Source: Allorhodopirellula heiligendammensis | GTDB lineage: Bacteria > Planctomycetota > Planctomycetia > Pirellulales > Pirellulaceae | Length of the DNA stretch: 64,000 bases | NCBI RefSeq assembly: GCF_007860105.1 | Contig: NZ_SJPU01000003.1 | Location: 558,001 to 622,000 of the forward strand | Direction of reading: 5' to 3' | Shown: positions 1 to 7,956 of the stretch, one piece after another | How positions within the stretch are numbered: the stretch's first letter is position 1 | How the letters are laid out: each line of letters starts with the position of its first letter | Position numbers and translations under genes: made by a program | Notes under the pieces: model-generated | Told to the model about the DNA's origin: nothing | The model's database searches: none | What the model saw: the letters and a program-made list of their open reading frames with translations, nothing else

Positions 1-1055
1 CCGTGGACCCAGGATAGAAATGATTTGACCTGGCGTGTTTGTACCCAGACGCGGCCGGTGCCAGCGAACTGACATACGAGTCCTTCGCCGCCGAAGAAAA
101 ACGACTTGATTTTCCCTGCGGTGCGTAGTCCCGGCAGAACGGTGACGCGGTACTGCAGCGACTCTTCGAAGGCGACGATGTATCCGGTGTCGACGATGAA
201 GCCCTCCGTCACGTCGATCGGAATAATCGCGCCGTAGGAATTGAAAAAGATATCGCCGGTGCCAGTGGCTTTGAGCAAAACGAGCCCCTCGCCACTGAAG
301 AATCCTTTGGCACCCTGCCATTTTCCGGAGACTTCGACGCCTTCGCTATTGAGCATGTACGCGCCCCGTTGAAGGTATAGCGAATTGCCTTCGAGGCGAT
401 GATAGGCGATGTCACCTGCTGCACCGCCAGCGAACATCACCTCACCGGGGCCACTTTGAGCAGTGAAGGTGTTGATTATTAAACTCTCGCCGCCCAGCAT
501 CCGACCTAGCGTTTTTCCGAGACCGCCTTTGAAGCCAGCTTCCAAGTGCATCGATGGTGTCATCGAAACCATCGCAGAAGGCTCAGCATATAGCTTGCGT
601 CCTTGCGGTATTTGGATGTTGACGATTGAGAAATCCGGACGTTGACTGATCTCGTACTGCAGTTGACTGGTGGTCCCACGCAGTGTTTTCGATTCCTCCC
701 CGCGAGCGCGCCCCGCAGTAGCGGCGGGACCCGTTGCGGAAGTCGTCGCTGGCCGGACCGGTGACGCTCCGCCGGTGGCGAGCGGGGCGGCAGCGATCGG
801 GGCTGGTTTGGCGACCGGGAGTGAGGGCGGTGTTGGGGGTTGCGGAGTTGGTCGTTTCGCGGGAGTGACTGCTAGATCTGCCGCCACAGGCGCAGGAGGT
901 GGGTCCTGCGCGGGTGGCAGGTAGGCATCATCACTCGCCGCAGGGGCGGGGATGGCCATGATTTGGCCGCACTCTTTGCACTTGGCTCTCTTGCCAGCAA
1001 ATTTGTCGTCCAATCGGTAGCGTTTTTGGCAATTGTTACAGGCGATGCTGATCAT
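1..1055 (-). CDS. AIM24/TIGR00266 family protein with N-terminal zinc ribbon (C-terminus off window)
   Basis: The reading frame is open from an ATG at 1055 to the left edge (351 codons), so the C-terminus is missing. Residues 1-30 form a small zinc ribbon with C6, C9, C26 and C29 in a CxxC-x16-CxxC arrangement. A Pro/Ala-rich linker follows to about residue 110, and then an AIM24-type beta domain with the typical repeated phrases FSGEGL, GDIFFNSYG and VDTGYIVAFE. The family has no agreed biochemical role; bacterial members are thought to be cytosolic beta-structured proteins. The gene starts 6 nt after the stop of a second AIM24 gene and ends an operon led by an M48 protease. The ribbon is absent from the two paralogues. 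Family call is confident; function is unknown. Confidence 0.85.
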   Translation of the reverse strand, partial: MISIACNNCQKRYRLDDKFAGKRAKCKECGQIMAIPAPAASDDAYLPPAQDPPPAPVAADLAVTPAKRPTPQPPTPPSLPVAKPAPIAAAPLATGGASPVRPATTSATGPAATAGRARGEESKTLRGTTSQLQYEISQRPDFSIVNIQIPQGRKLYAEPSAMVSMTPSMHLEAGFKGGLGKTLGRMLGGESLIINTFTAQSGPGEVMFAGGAAGDIAYHRLEGNSLYLQRGAYMLNSEGVEVSGKWQGAKGFFSGEGLVLLKATGTGDIFFNSYGAIIPIDVTEGFIVDTGYIVAFEESLQYRVTVLPGLRTAGKIKSFFFGGEGLVCQFAGTGRVWVQTRQVKSFLSWVH

Positions 1056-1061
1056 GGTGCT

Positions 1062-1745
1062 TTATCGTGCCTTGAGTTTGGGGCCGAGCAATTTACCAAA
1101 GCTAGGTGGATTATGACTTTGGCAATAGAGTTTGCCCTGGCCGCTGAATTTGCAAACCAGGCCTTCGCCGCCGAGAATACTCCCGACAAGGCTCGAGCCG
1201 GCTTTTCCGATGCGGAACTGCAAGGTGTCATCAAACGCCACGATGTGACCGGTATCCACCACGTATTCGCCGTTGACGTTAACCTGGTAGATCGAGCCAA
1301 AACTATTCAGGAAGAGATCACCGCTACCGCTACACTTAACCCAGAACATTCCCTCGCCGCTGAACAAGGCTTTCCCGAAGCCCTGCCAAGTTGCGTCGAT
1401 CTCAATTCCAACGGCCGATGCCAACCAACTTGATCCCTGCACGATCAGCGTGCTGCCGGCGAGCGGGTAGTGCATAATATCGCCTAGCAATCCAGGACCG
1501 ATCATCAGCGTCTGGTCGGAAGCTGTGGCGGTAAAGTGATTGAGAAAAAAGTTCTCACCGGCAAACATGCGTTTGAGACCTTTGGCGATACCACCGCCGC
1601 CGCCCTTATTTCGGGACGTTGTCTCGACGCTAAAACCGCTGGTCATGGCGATCATCGCACCGACTTCGCAGGTGATCGATTCGCCAGCCTGCATGGACAA
1701 TTTAGCGATCGACATCGCCGGTTGGGCGAGCAGTTGATGTTGCAT
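1062..1745 (-). CDS. AIM24/TIGR00266 family protein, second paralogue
   Basis: This 227-residue protein consists almost entirely of one AIM24 domain. It has the family's features: an N-terminal strand ending in ESITCEVGAMIAM, a glycine-rich turn with KGLKRMFAGENFF, and later GDLFLNSFG, VDTGHIVAF and LGGEGLVCKFSG. There is no signal peptide or membrane segment, so a cytosolic location is inferred. It begins 6 nt after the preceding AIM24 gene and stops 6 nt before the next one, which points to co-transcription and serial duplication. It is close to the usual family length (about 220-260 residues). Function is unknown. Confidence 0.85.
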   Translation of the reverse strand: MQHQLLAQPAMSIAKLSMQAGESITCEVGAMIAMTSGFSVETTSRNKGGGGGIAKGLKRMFAGENFFLNHFTATASDQTLMIGPGLLGDIMHYPLAGSTLIVQGSSWLASAVGIEIDATWQGFGKALFSGEGMFWVKCSGSGDLFLNSFGSIYQVNVNGEYVVDTGHIVAFDDTLQFRIGKAGSSLVGSILGGEGLVCKFSGQGKLYCQSHNPPSFGKLLGPKLKAR

Positions 1746-1751
1746 GATGAA

Positions 1752-2411
1752 TCAGTAGAGGTGCGAATTGGTCCATGCCGCAAGACCGTCGAACGATCGC
1801 GACTGCATATAAATACGGCCAGGCCCAGACACCCGTGTGACTAAACCTTCACCGCTGAAAAAGCTTGAGAACAGACCGCCTGCCATGGCGATTTGAATAC
1901 CGATCGTCGGTTCGTAGGCTACCAAATGCCCAGTATCGACAATGTAGTCGCTATCGATTTCACGTTGGAAAATTCCGCCATAGGCACCGAACCAGATACG
2001 TCCCTTGCCGCTGACTTTGAGTCGGAACAATCCTTCGCGAGCGATGAACATCCGAAAGCCCGCCCAGCCCAAGCCAAGTTTCACGCCAGGTTCACAGGCG
2101 ATGAATGCGCCTGGTTGCAGGAACATGGTGTTCCCGTTGAGTTCGAGGCACTGGATGTCGCCGGGGAAGGGTTGAGTGAGCACAATGTCGCCACCACTTT
2201 GTGTAGAGAACGTGTTGACGAACATGGACTCGCTGCCGAAGATTCGTTTCAGGACACCATTGACGAATCCGCCACTCCACTGCGTCTTCATCTCGATCGA
2301 CGCGCTCATACTGGCCATGGCGTCCGCTTCGGCAATGATCTCTTCACCGGGCTCTAAGTGAACTCGGATGTTGGCGAAGGAGGGTCGGTCATGAATTTCG
2401 GCTTGCATCAT
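1752..2411 (-). CDS. AIM24/TIGR00266 family protein, first paralogue of the operon
   Basis: This 219-residue single-domain AIM24 protein has the motifs EEIIAEADAMASM, VNGVLKRIFGSESMFVN, GRIWFGAYGG, VDTGHLVAYEP and FFSGEGLVTRVSG. The start ATG overlaps the stop of the upstream M48 protease gene (ATGA), so the two are very likely translationally coupled. Two further AIM24 genes follow with 6-nt gaps. In other bacteria AIM24/TIGR00266 genes often occur in tandem and near membrane or stress genes, but no activity is established. A cytosolic location is inferred from the lack of a leader. Confidence 0.85.
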   Translation of the reverse strand: MMQAEIHDRPSFANIRVHLEPGEEIIAEADAMASMSASIEMKTQWSGGFVNGVLKRIFGSESMFVNTFSTQSGGDIVLTQPFPGDIQCLELNGNTMFLQPGAFIACEPGVKLGLGWAGFRMFIAREGLFRLKVSGKGRIWFGAYGGIFQREIDSDYIVDTGHLVAYEPTIGIQIAMAGGLFSSFFSGEGLVTRVSGPGRIYMQSRSFDGLAAWTNSHLY

Positions 2412-3547
2412 TCGCCCTGCGGTTGATTAGCGGGAAGGTTATGAAGATGTGTCTGCACTTCGGCCCAGTCGATGTCGAGAGGGCGATACTCTTGCGGCGG
2501 CAAATTCGCAATCTGAGCTTTGACGTCGGCTATTCTAGACGCCTCGTCCGGGTGCGTGCTGACCCACGTGAAAATTCCTGGTAGTTCAGCATGATCCTTC
2601 GCCATGATCGAGAAAAACTGGGGCATGCCAGCCGGGTCGATCCTAGCTGCTTGGAGCATTTGCACGCCCTCACGGTCCGCCTCGTTCTCGTGTTCGCGGG
2701 AGTAGTGATTGATCGATGCGGTGTGAAAAAGATCGACCCCGGCGCCCATCAGGCCGCTGACATCGCCGATCAACAGTGTCAACCCAGCCCACACGCCGAG
2801 CGATTGGCCGACACGCTGCAGACCATGTCGCAATGTCACGTGGGACATCTCGTGCGCCAGGACGGCGGCAACCTGCTCGGGCGTCTTTGCACTTTCGATC
2901 AACCCCGTGTAAATGACAATGTGTCCTCCTGGCAGCGCAAAAGCATTGACTGTCGGCGACTCGACGACCTGCACGTTGAATTTCAGTCCTGGAATGGCCG
3001 CTGCGGGGGCCAATCGGTCAACGATCGTCTGCATCGCGTCAACGACGACTCTGTCCTTCACCGGTGGCCCCTCCAAAGTCATCGACTTCATTGCCGCATT
3101 TCCAATCTGCTCGTCGACGCTGGTGGGCAATGCCAGCACCGCAGCTTTGGCAGCGCGTCGGATGCCGAAATATCCTCCAACAACCAACACGGCCAGCGCG
3201 AGCAGGAACGCCGACGCATAAAACAGACTGCGCCTCGACTCACTGCGACGTTGCCGGTGGGAAATGGCCAGTTGGTTATCAAGGGTTCCCGCCGCCGCCA
3301 GAGAAAGGTCTCGGCGAAACTTGGAATCATCTGAGTAGATGGTGAGCGAACGATCGGGATTGCGACAAAAGATCATCCGGCCGTGATAGCCTCCCATCTC
3401 GACTTGGCAGTCGCGGTAGGGAATGACGAAGGATTCCCCGTCGGGGCAGCGCACGGAAACTCCCGCTGGGGCGAGTTCAACCTCCCCGCCAGCTCGCCCA
3501 TCAGGGAGTGAGTCGCTGAAAACACCTCCAGAATAGATGGTTTGCAT
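2408..3547 (-). CDS. M48 family membrane-anchored zinc metalloprotease
   Basis: This 379-residue protein has a cytosolic-looking beta domain (about 1-95), a basic stretch, one membrane segment (about 108-130) and an M48 peptidase domain from about 165 onward. The zinc site is visible as HEMSH with H232 and H236, plus E289 in the ENEAD motif; E233 is the expected catalytic base. The layout resembles YggG/LoiP or Oma1-like enzymes, which act on damaged membrane or secreted proteins. It is the first gene of an operon with three AIM24 genes. Oma1 and Aim24 are both mitochondrial inner-membrane proteins, so the pairing is suggestive, but a link here is inference. The upstream region is shared with the divergent hibernation-factor gene. 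Confidence 0.9.
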   Translation of the reverse strand: MQTIYSGGVFSDSLPDGRAGGEVELAPAGVSVRCPDGESFVIPYRDCQVEMGGYHGRMIFCRNPDRSLTIYSDDSKFRRDLSLAAAGTLDNQLAISHRQRRSESRRSLFYASAFLLALAVLVVGGYFGIRRAAKAAVLALPTSVDEQIGNAAMKSMTLEGPPVKDRVVVDAMQTIVDRLAPAAAIPGLKFNVQVVESPTVNAFALPGGHIVIYTGLIESAKTPEQVAAVLAHEMSHVTLRHGLQRVGQSLGVWAGLTLLIGDVSGLMGAGVDLFHTASINHYSREHENEADREGVQMLQAARIDPAGMPQFFSIMAKDHAELPGIFTWVSTHPDEASRIADVKAQIANLPPQEYRPLDIDWAEVQTHLHNLPANQPQGE

Positions 3548-3623
3548 GGTCTGCGTTCCGAATAGGGACTGGGGGGCGACAAGTTGCCGCGATGGGGTGA
3601 TATATTAACGCAAAGAGATGATG

Positions 3624-3646
3624 TGGTGTGGCGTTTGCACTATAAT
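3624..3646 (+). promoter_or_regulatory. Candidate promoter of the hibernation factor gene, sigma-54-like
   Basis: TGG at 3624-3626, G at 3630 and TTGCA at 3635-3639 reproduce the -24/-12 spacing of sigma-54 promoters (GG-N10-GC), although the CAC after TGG reads TGT. A TATAAT hexamer directly follows at 3641-3646 and could instead be a sigma-70 -10 box, but no good -35 box lies at the right distance. A Shine-Dalgarno-like AAAGGA at 3689-3694 lies 7 nt before the gene's ATG. The call rests on sequence match alone. Confidence 0.35.
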
Positions 3647-3701
3647 TTAGCTGGGTGCCGCATGTCGCTCACCCCATCTTCACCAGTGAAAGGATGACCA
3701 A

Positions 3702-4067
3702 ATGCAGATTCAAACTCACACCGACAACCACATCCGAGGCGGCGAAGCACTTTATGCTCACGTGCAGGAATCCGTTGAGAACGCGTTGGAGCGATACGAG
3801 CAACGGATCACACGTATCGAGGTGTTTTTAGCGGAGGAGCATGCTCATGACAAACATGTCGGGCATAATGAGGACCTCGACAAGCGGTGTGTGATGGAAG
3901 CTCGTTTACGCGGTCTGAAACCCATTTCGGTGCGTCATCACAGCACCACAGTCCGCGATGCATTCGAGGGCGCGGCCGATAAACTGTTACACTTGGTGGA
4001 GAAAACGATCGGTCGACTCGACCAACGTCGCGAACAGGTGACGTATGACGTTGAGTCACTCACCTAA
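3702..4067 (+). CDS. Ribosome hibernation promoting factor / RaiA family protein
   Basis: This 121-residue protein matches the short HPF/RaiA (old name sigma-54 modulation protein) fold: an N-terminal strand MQIQTHTDNHI, helix 1 through the VENALERYEQRI segment, a strand ITRIEVFLAEE, a basic region with MEARLRGLKPISV, and a C-terminal helix DAFEGAADKLLHLVEKTIGRL. Family members bind the 30S decoding centre and keep ribosomes inactive in stationary phase or starvation. The long-HPF C-terminal dimerisation domain is absent. It has a good ribosome-binding site. It is transcribed alone: a hairpin lies downstream and the protease operon diverges upstream. Confidence 0.85.
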   Translation: MQIQTHTDNHIRGGEALYAHVQESVENALERYEQRITRIEVFLAEEHAHDKHVGHNEDLDKRCVMEARLRGLKPISVRHHSTTVRDAFEGAADKLLHLVEKTIGRLDQRREQVTYDVESLT

Positions 4068-4114
4068 CCGAAGCTAGTTGGTTAGGACACGTGTCTAAGA
4101 CAGTTGGCTAGGTG

Positions 4115-4142
4115 CGCCAGACTGCGAATCCGCAGTCTGGCG
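4115..4142 (+). terminator. Perfect 12-bp hairpin between hpf-like gene and membrane protein gene
   Basis: Two 12-nt arms, 4115-4126 and 4131-4142, are exactly complementary and enclose a 4-nt AATC loop. It lies about 50 nt after the stop of the hibernation factor gene. No T-tract follows at once, so this is either a terminator helped by other factors, an mRNA-stabilising stem, or a palindromic protein site. Its place supports starting the next gene downstream, at 4234. Confidence 0.5.
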
Positions 4143-4233
4143 ACGGCGGCTACATTTCGTGCGGCACGTGTTATTTTCTTACGGTCACTCAAATTTTGGG
4201 GAACATGAAAGTGATTTCGAGACGAGGTTCCCG

Positions 4234-5490
4234 ATGAGCTGGGCGGGCACGGTCGATCCAATTTCTTCCGAGCGGCAGTTGTCGCAGGAAACCGTCATTG
4301 ACGCGCCGCCCGGGGTAGCGAACGGCCTTGAGTTGACGTGGGCGAGGCACCTCTGGGCACTGCTCGCAGCAACTGTGTGGAATCTATGGTGCCTGGGCTG
4401 GCTCGTGTTACTGCTGGCTGTGGTGACAGCCATTCCGGTGCTGCAGATCACAGTGCTGGGTTATTTGTTATTTGTGGCAGGACGACTGGCTGGTGGCGAA
4501 ACGCTGCGTCACAGTCTGCCTGGACTGACCAAAGCGGGACAGATTGGGGTAATCGCTGCCTCGCTGGGCCTGGCTTCATTGCCGATTCGCATGTTAGTGC
4601 ACTGGGAGTCTGTCGTCGCGATCATTGAGCCGAGCTCGCGAGCAGCGGTGGCACTTCGCATGCTGGCGATTATCGTGTCCGCATTGACAACCGTCTACCT
4701 GTGGTGGGCCTGGGTTCGTGGTGGTCGGTTATGGCATTTTGTGTGGCCCGAACCCATGCGATTCTTGCGCGAAGTATGGCGCCCGGAGACGTGGTCCAAC
4801 ACAGCTGATCGGATTTGGGAATTTGCGGTCTCATTGCGACTTCCAATGCTGTTTTGGTTGGGACTTCGCGGCGCAGCGGGAACGCTAATCTGGTTGCTCC
4901 CGGCGATGCTGATCATGGTTGTCACGCGCGATGGTCAACGAGCGGTGGCAGGAGTTATCGGTGTGATCGCATTGATCTTGCTTGGTTATGTGCTGCTGAC
5001 ACTGCCCATGTTGCAGGCCCACTTCGCTGCTGAGAAACGATTTCGAGCGATGTTCCAGTGGCGGCAGGTACGGCGCGACCTGCGGTATGCTCCATGGAGC
5101 TACGCGGGAGCGATGTTTCTGACGCTTGTCGTCTTGCCGCTCCCACTGTATCTGCTCAAGATCGAAGCGACGCCGCAAGAAATTGCCTGGTTGCCCTGCC
5201 TGATCTTCGTCTCGTTCATGTTGCCAGCGAGGATCGCTACGGGGTTGGCGCTGCGGCGATGTCGACGGCTTCGAACCGCTGCGGATGCAGGAGAGGAAAC
5301 TCACCGTGGGCAGACTCAACGAATTTGCACCATCGTCTCGCGGTGGACTGTTCGCTTGCTAGTCGCACCTGCGATCGTAGTCGTTTATCTCATCGTCCTC
5401 GGGGGGAGTCAGTATACGAGCTGGGACGGTGTTGATACCTGGGTTCGCCAGCACGCGTTGCTCGTACCAGTGCCGTTTGTCGGATTGTAG
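4234..5490 (+). CDS. Polytopic membrane protein of unknown function (DUF4013-like)
   Basis: This 418-residue protein has roughly eight hydrophobic segments, the first pair just after residue 40, with a long basic loop after the WWAWVRGGRLWHF stretch. I prefer the ATG at 4234 because GAGG sits 6 nt before it; an in-frame GTG at 4159 would add 25 residues but almost touches the upstream hairpin. The ILGYLLFVAGRLAGGE-type turn recalls planctomycete DUF4013-type membrane proteins, but the match is by eye. No catalytic motif is seen. It is convergent with the downstream ligase gene. Role unknown. Confidence 0.7.
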   Translation: MSWAGTVDPISSERQLSQETVIDAPPGVANGLELTWARHLWALLAATVWNLWCLGWLVLLLAVVTAIPVLQITVLGYLLFVAGRLAGGETLRHSLPGLTKAGQIGVIAASLGLASLPIRMLVHWESVVAIIEPSSRAAVALRMLAIIVSALTTVYLWWAWVRGGRLWHFVWPEPMRFLREVWRPETWSNTADRIWEFAVSLRLPMLFWLGLRGAAGTLIWLLPAMLIMVVTRDGQRAVAGVIGVIALILLGYVLLTLPMLQAHFAAEKRFRAMFQWRQVRRDLRYAPWSYAGAMFLTLVVLPLPLYLLKIEATPQEIAWLPCLIFVSFMLPARIATGLALRRCRRLRTAADAGEETHRGQTQRICTIVSRWTVRLLVAPAIVVVYLIVLGGSQYTSWDGVDTWVRQHALLVPVPFVGL

Positions 5491-5508
5491 GTGGCGATCC
5501 AACTTCCG

Positions 5509-6945
5509 TTACGGTTCCACAAAACGTGTGGCAATGACGCGGCGGCGCGGCGTTTTCTTCGGCGTTAACTCCCCCCGCGCGAGTGACAGGGGCGGCACAA
5601 GCCGCTCACATCGATATGACGTGTTGGGCGGCAGGAGCGGTTCGATCGTGGACGCTATCTCATCTTGATCGAGCGTCTCAATCTGCAACGCAATGATAAG
5701 CTGTTGATTGACTGACAGGACAACAGCGTACTCGCAGGGATGATTCCGAACAATTTCCTGTTCGATTGGCAGCGGATGCAGTTTGAAACCGTTTTCCAGT
5801 ACGATCACGTCATCAGCTCGTCCGAGAATTCGTAACTGCCCGTCCGGCTGACATTCGACCAGATCTCCGGTATCCAGCCATCCATTCCCATCGATCTTTG
5901 CTGCGGTTGCTTCTGGATCATCGAGATATCCCAACATCACATTGGGGCCGCGCACGTATAATCGGCGATCACGGATGCGGATCTCACAGTCGTCCACCGG
6001 CGGGCCGACCAATCCCTCCGCTGTCTTGCCAATGGCCGAGCTGCAAATGACCGGCGACGTTTCGGTGCATCCGTATCCCTGAATCACCTCAATGCCGTGT
6101 TGCCGAAGACTAACGAATAAATCTCGATCCATGGCCGCCCCGCCGCACCCAAGCACAGCAAGTTGATTTAGACGTTGATCATTTGATGCCAGCCGTGCAG
6201 CGATCTCCCGTGCCACAACCGGCACGCAATTGATCATTGTCGGTGGGTAGGCGGGATCGATTCGCTCGAGCCCGCGGGTGCCGTAGTCGAGCGTCCAGAC
6301 GCAACCCGAGAGTAGCCACGTTCCCATGTCGCAAGTTCTCGCGTAGGCATGGGCAATCGATAGTAGGGTTAGTCGAATGTCCTCCGGGCATTGCGGGACC
6401 GCACGCAATTTTGCTTTCGCATTGGTCGTCAAGTTGTGCTGCGACAACATCACGCCACGCGGTTGAGCGGTCGTGCCACTGGTCCACAGGACAAGACTCG
6501 GTTGATGAGGATCAACGCGGGCCGCACAATGTTCCAACTGGTGCAGTGCCGACGCAAAGTCATCTCTCGCCGGTAGAGCGTTCTTATTGACAGTTTCCCA
6601 CGCGATACCTTTACTGCGACTGGAAATCTGTCGCCGGATCGCCGTCGGCAGTCGTGCATCGATCGGAATCTCGATGACACCTGATGCCATGCAAGCGATT
6701 GCAATTACGATGTCGGCGGGCAAATTGCGGCTTTCGTAGACGATACGAATACCCTCCGCTCCGCGATGACGTGTACCTCGCGGAACGGACTCATCAGCCA
6801 AGCATTCAATTTGCTGACGCGTCCGATTAACTTCAACAGTGAGTTCTGCCCACGTCTGTGCAGGCTGGTTGGGAGCACGCAGCGCAATCGCATCCGGCCG
6901 GAGCCGTGCATTCTGCATGAATGCATCGAGTAAGTGCTGGCTCAT
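5509..6945 (-). CDS. AMP-dependent synthetase/ligase (acyl-CoA synthetase-like)
   Basis: This 478-residue member of the adenylate-forming (ANL) superfamily activates a carboxylate to an acyl-adenylate, usually for transfer to CoA. The core motifs are present in order: the P-loop-like WTSGTTAQPRGV, the YGCTET motif, GWLDTGDL, and the hinge RADDVIVLENGFKLHP. The C-terminal lysine region is RGELTPKKTPRRR. The start ATG at 6945 overlaps the stop of the upstream RNA methyltransferase (ATGA). An upstream in-frame start at 7047 would lie inside that gene and is rejected. The protein is shorter than typical long-chain acyl-CoA ligases. Its substrate cannot be told from sequence, and it has no carrier-protein domain. 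Confidence 0.85.
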   Translation of the reverse strand: MSQHLLDAFMQNARLRPDAIALRAPNQPAQTWAELTVEVNRTRQQIECLADESVPRGTRHRGAEGIRIVYESRNLPADIVIAIACMASGVIEIPIDARLPTAIRRQISSRSKGIAWETVNKNALPARDDFASALHQLEHCAARVDPHQPSLVLWTSGTTAQPRGVMLSQHNLTTNAKAKLRAVPQCPEDIRLTLLSIAHAYARTCDMGTWLLSGCVWTLDYGTRGLERIDPAYPPTMINCVPVVAREIAARLASNDQRLNQLAVLGCGGAAMDRDLFVSLRQHGIEVIQGYGCTETSPVICSSAIGKTAEGLVGPPVDDCEIRIRDRRLYVRGPNVMLGYLDDPEATAAKIDGNGWLDTGDLVECQPDGQLRILGRADDVIVLENGFKLHPLPIEQEIVRNHPCEYAVVLSVNQQLIIALQIETLDQDEIASTIEPLLPPNTSYRCERLVPPLSLARGELTPKKTPRRRVIATRFVEP

Positions 6946-7730
6946 CGAAGTTGCTTGCTCAACTCGTACAAAAAGATCGCACCAGCGACACCCACGTTGA
7001 GACTGTCGGTCGATTCGTGCATCGGCAGCGTGGTGCGAAGGGAGCAAGCATCCTGGACGGCGCGGTCGAGCCCGCTGGCCTCATTTCCGACAACCAGTAC
7101 AGTTCCGTGGCGAGCAAGTTCGCTGCCTAAAGTGTCAATTGCGATGGCGTCCTTAGCGGGCGTGGTGGCGGCGAACTGGATGCCCTCGGTCTGCAGCTGC
7201 GTGATTTGTTTAACAGGTTCATCGAATTGATAAAAGCGATGATGAAAAACCGAGGCCATGCTGACCCGGATGACTCGGCGAGCGAACGGAGTGATGGTTT
7301 GGGGACCGATCAATATATCGTGAACACCAAGAGCAGCCGCCGAACGCAGCAGGCTACCCACATTTTCGGGATCGCTGATCCCGATGAGTGCGAGTGCGGT
7401 GGGCGGTCGGCGGCGGGCAAGTTCCTCGCACCCCAGCATGGTGGGGCACTCGCCGTGAGCCAACACGCCGCGATGAAAATCGTAGCCGGCAATCTGCTCC
7501 CCAATCTGAGGATCGACCACAAACGCTGGCGTTGAGTCAGGGATCAGTGCGGCATACTTCGATTCTTGCCCACGGTGAAGCAGTAACGATCGCAACGATA
7601 ATTCGCTTTGGAGAAGTCGTCGCACCACCAATGAGCCTTCAGCGATGAAACCATTGCGGGGATCTCGGATCCGCACATCGCGGAAGGCGTTTAAACGCGG
7701 GTCTTGGGGGTCGGTGACTTCGATGAACAC
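6942..7730 (-). CDS. TrmH/SpoU family RNA 2'-O-methyltransferase
   Basis: This 262-residue SPOUT-class methyltransferase has an N-terminal RNA-binding extension (1-110) and the three knot motifs: NVGSLLRSAAALG, LVVGNEASGL, and LPMHESTDSLNVGVAGAI near the C-terminus. The family uses SAM to methylate 2'-OH groups in tRNA or rRNA in the cytosol; which site is modified is unknown. It is the first gene of a two-gene unit and overlaps the ligase gene by 4 nt. Length is usual for TrmH/RlmB-like enzymes. Confidence 0.9.
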   Translation of the reverse strand: MFIEVTDPQDPRLNAFRDVRIRDPRNGFIAEGSLVVRRLLQSELSLRSLLLHRGQESKYAALIPDSTPAFVVDPQIGEQIAGYDFHRGVLAHGECPTMLGCEELARRRPPTALALIGISDPENVGSLLRSAAALGVHDILIGPQTITPFARRVIRVSMASVFHHRFYQFDEPVKQITQLQTEGIQFAATTPAKDAIAIDTLGSELARHGTVLVVGNEASGLDRAVQDACSLRTTLPMHESTDSLNVGVAGAIFLYELSKQLR

Positions 7731-7956
7731 GACGACGGGGTGTGGTTAGAGGGGAGAGTGACGAGTACTGGTGTGGGGATGCCGATTGGAAGTTGTAACG
7801 CTTGTACGGGTCGCACCCAACGGGTACCACCGGGAAGACCGGTTTTGCCAGTTGCTCCTAGATTCAGGCGTTGAGTCCCGCCGATTAAAACGGCTGTCGG
7901 GAAAACTCGGCATGTGCTTTTCGATTCACATGACACGGCAAGAAAGACGCATCGTA

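Noticed and set aside
2591-3334. 247-codon plus-strand frame
   Set aside because: It lies wholly opposite the M48 protease gene, which has a complete zinc site.
6946-7047. Longer start for the AMP-forming ligase
   Set aside because: It would lie inside the RNA methyltransferase gene; the ATGA overlap at 6942-6945 gives a normal N-terminus.
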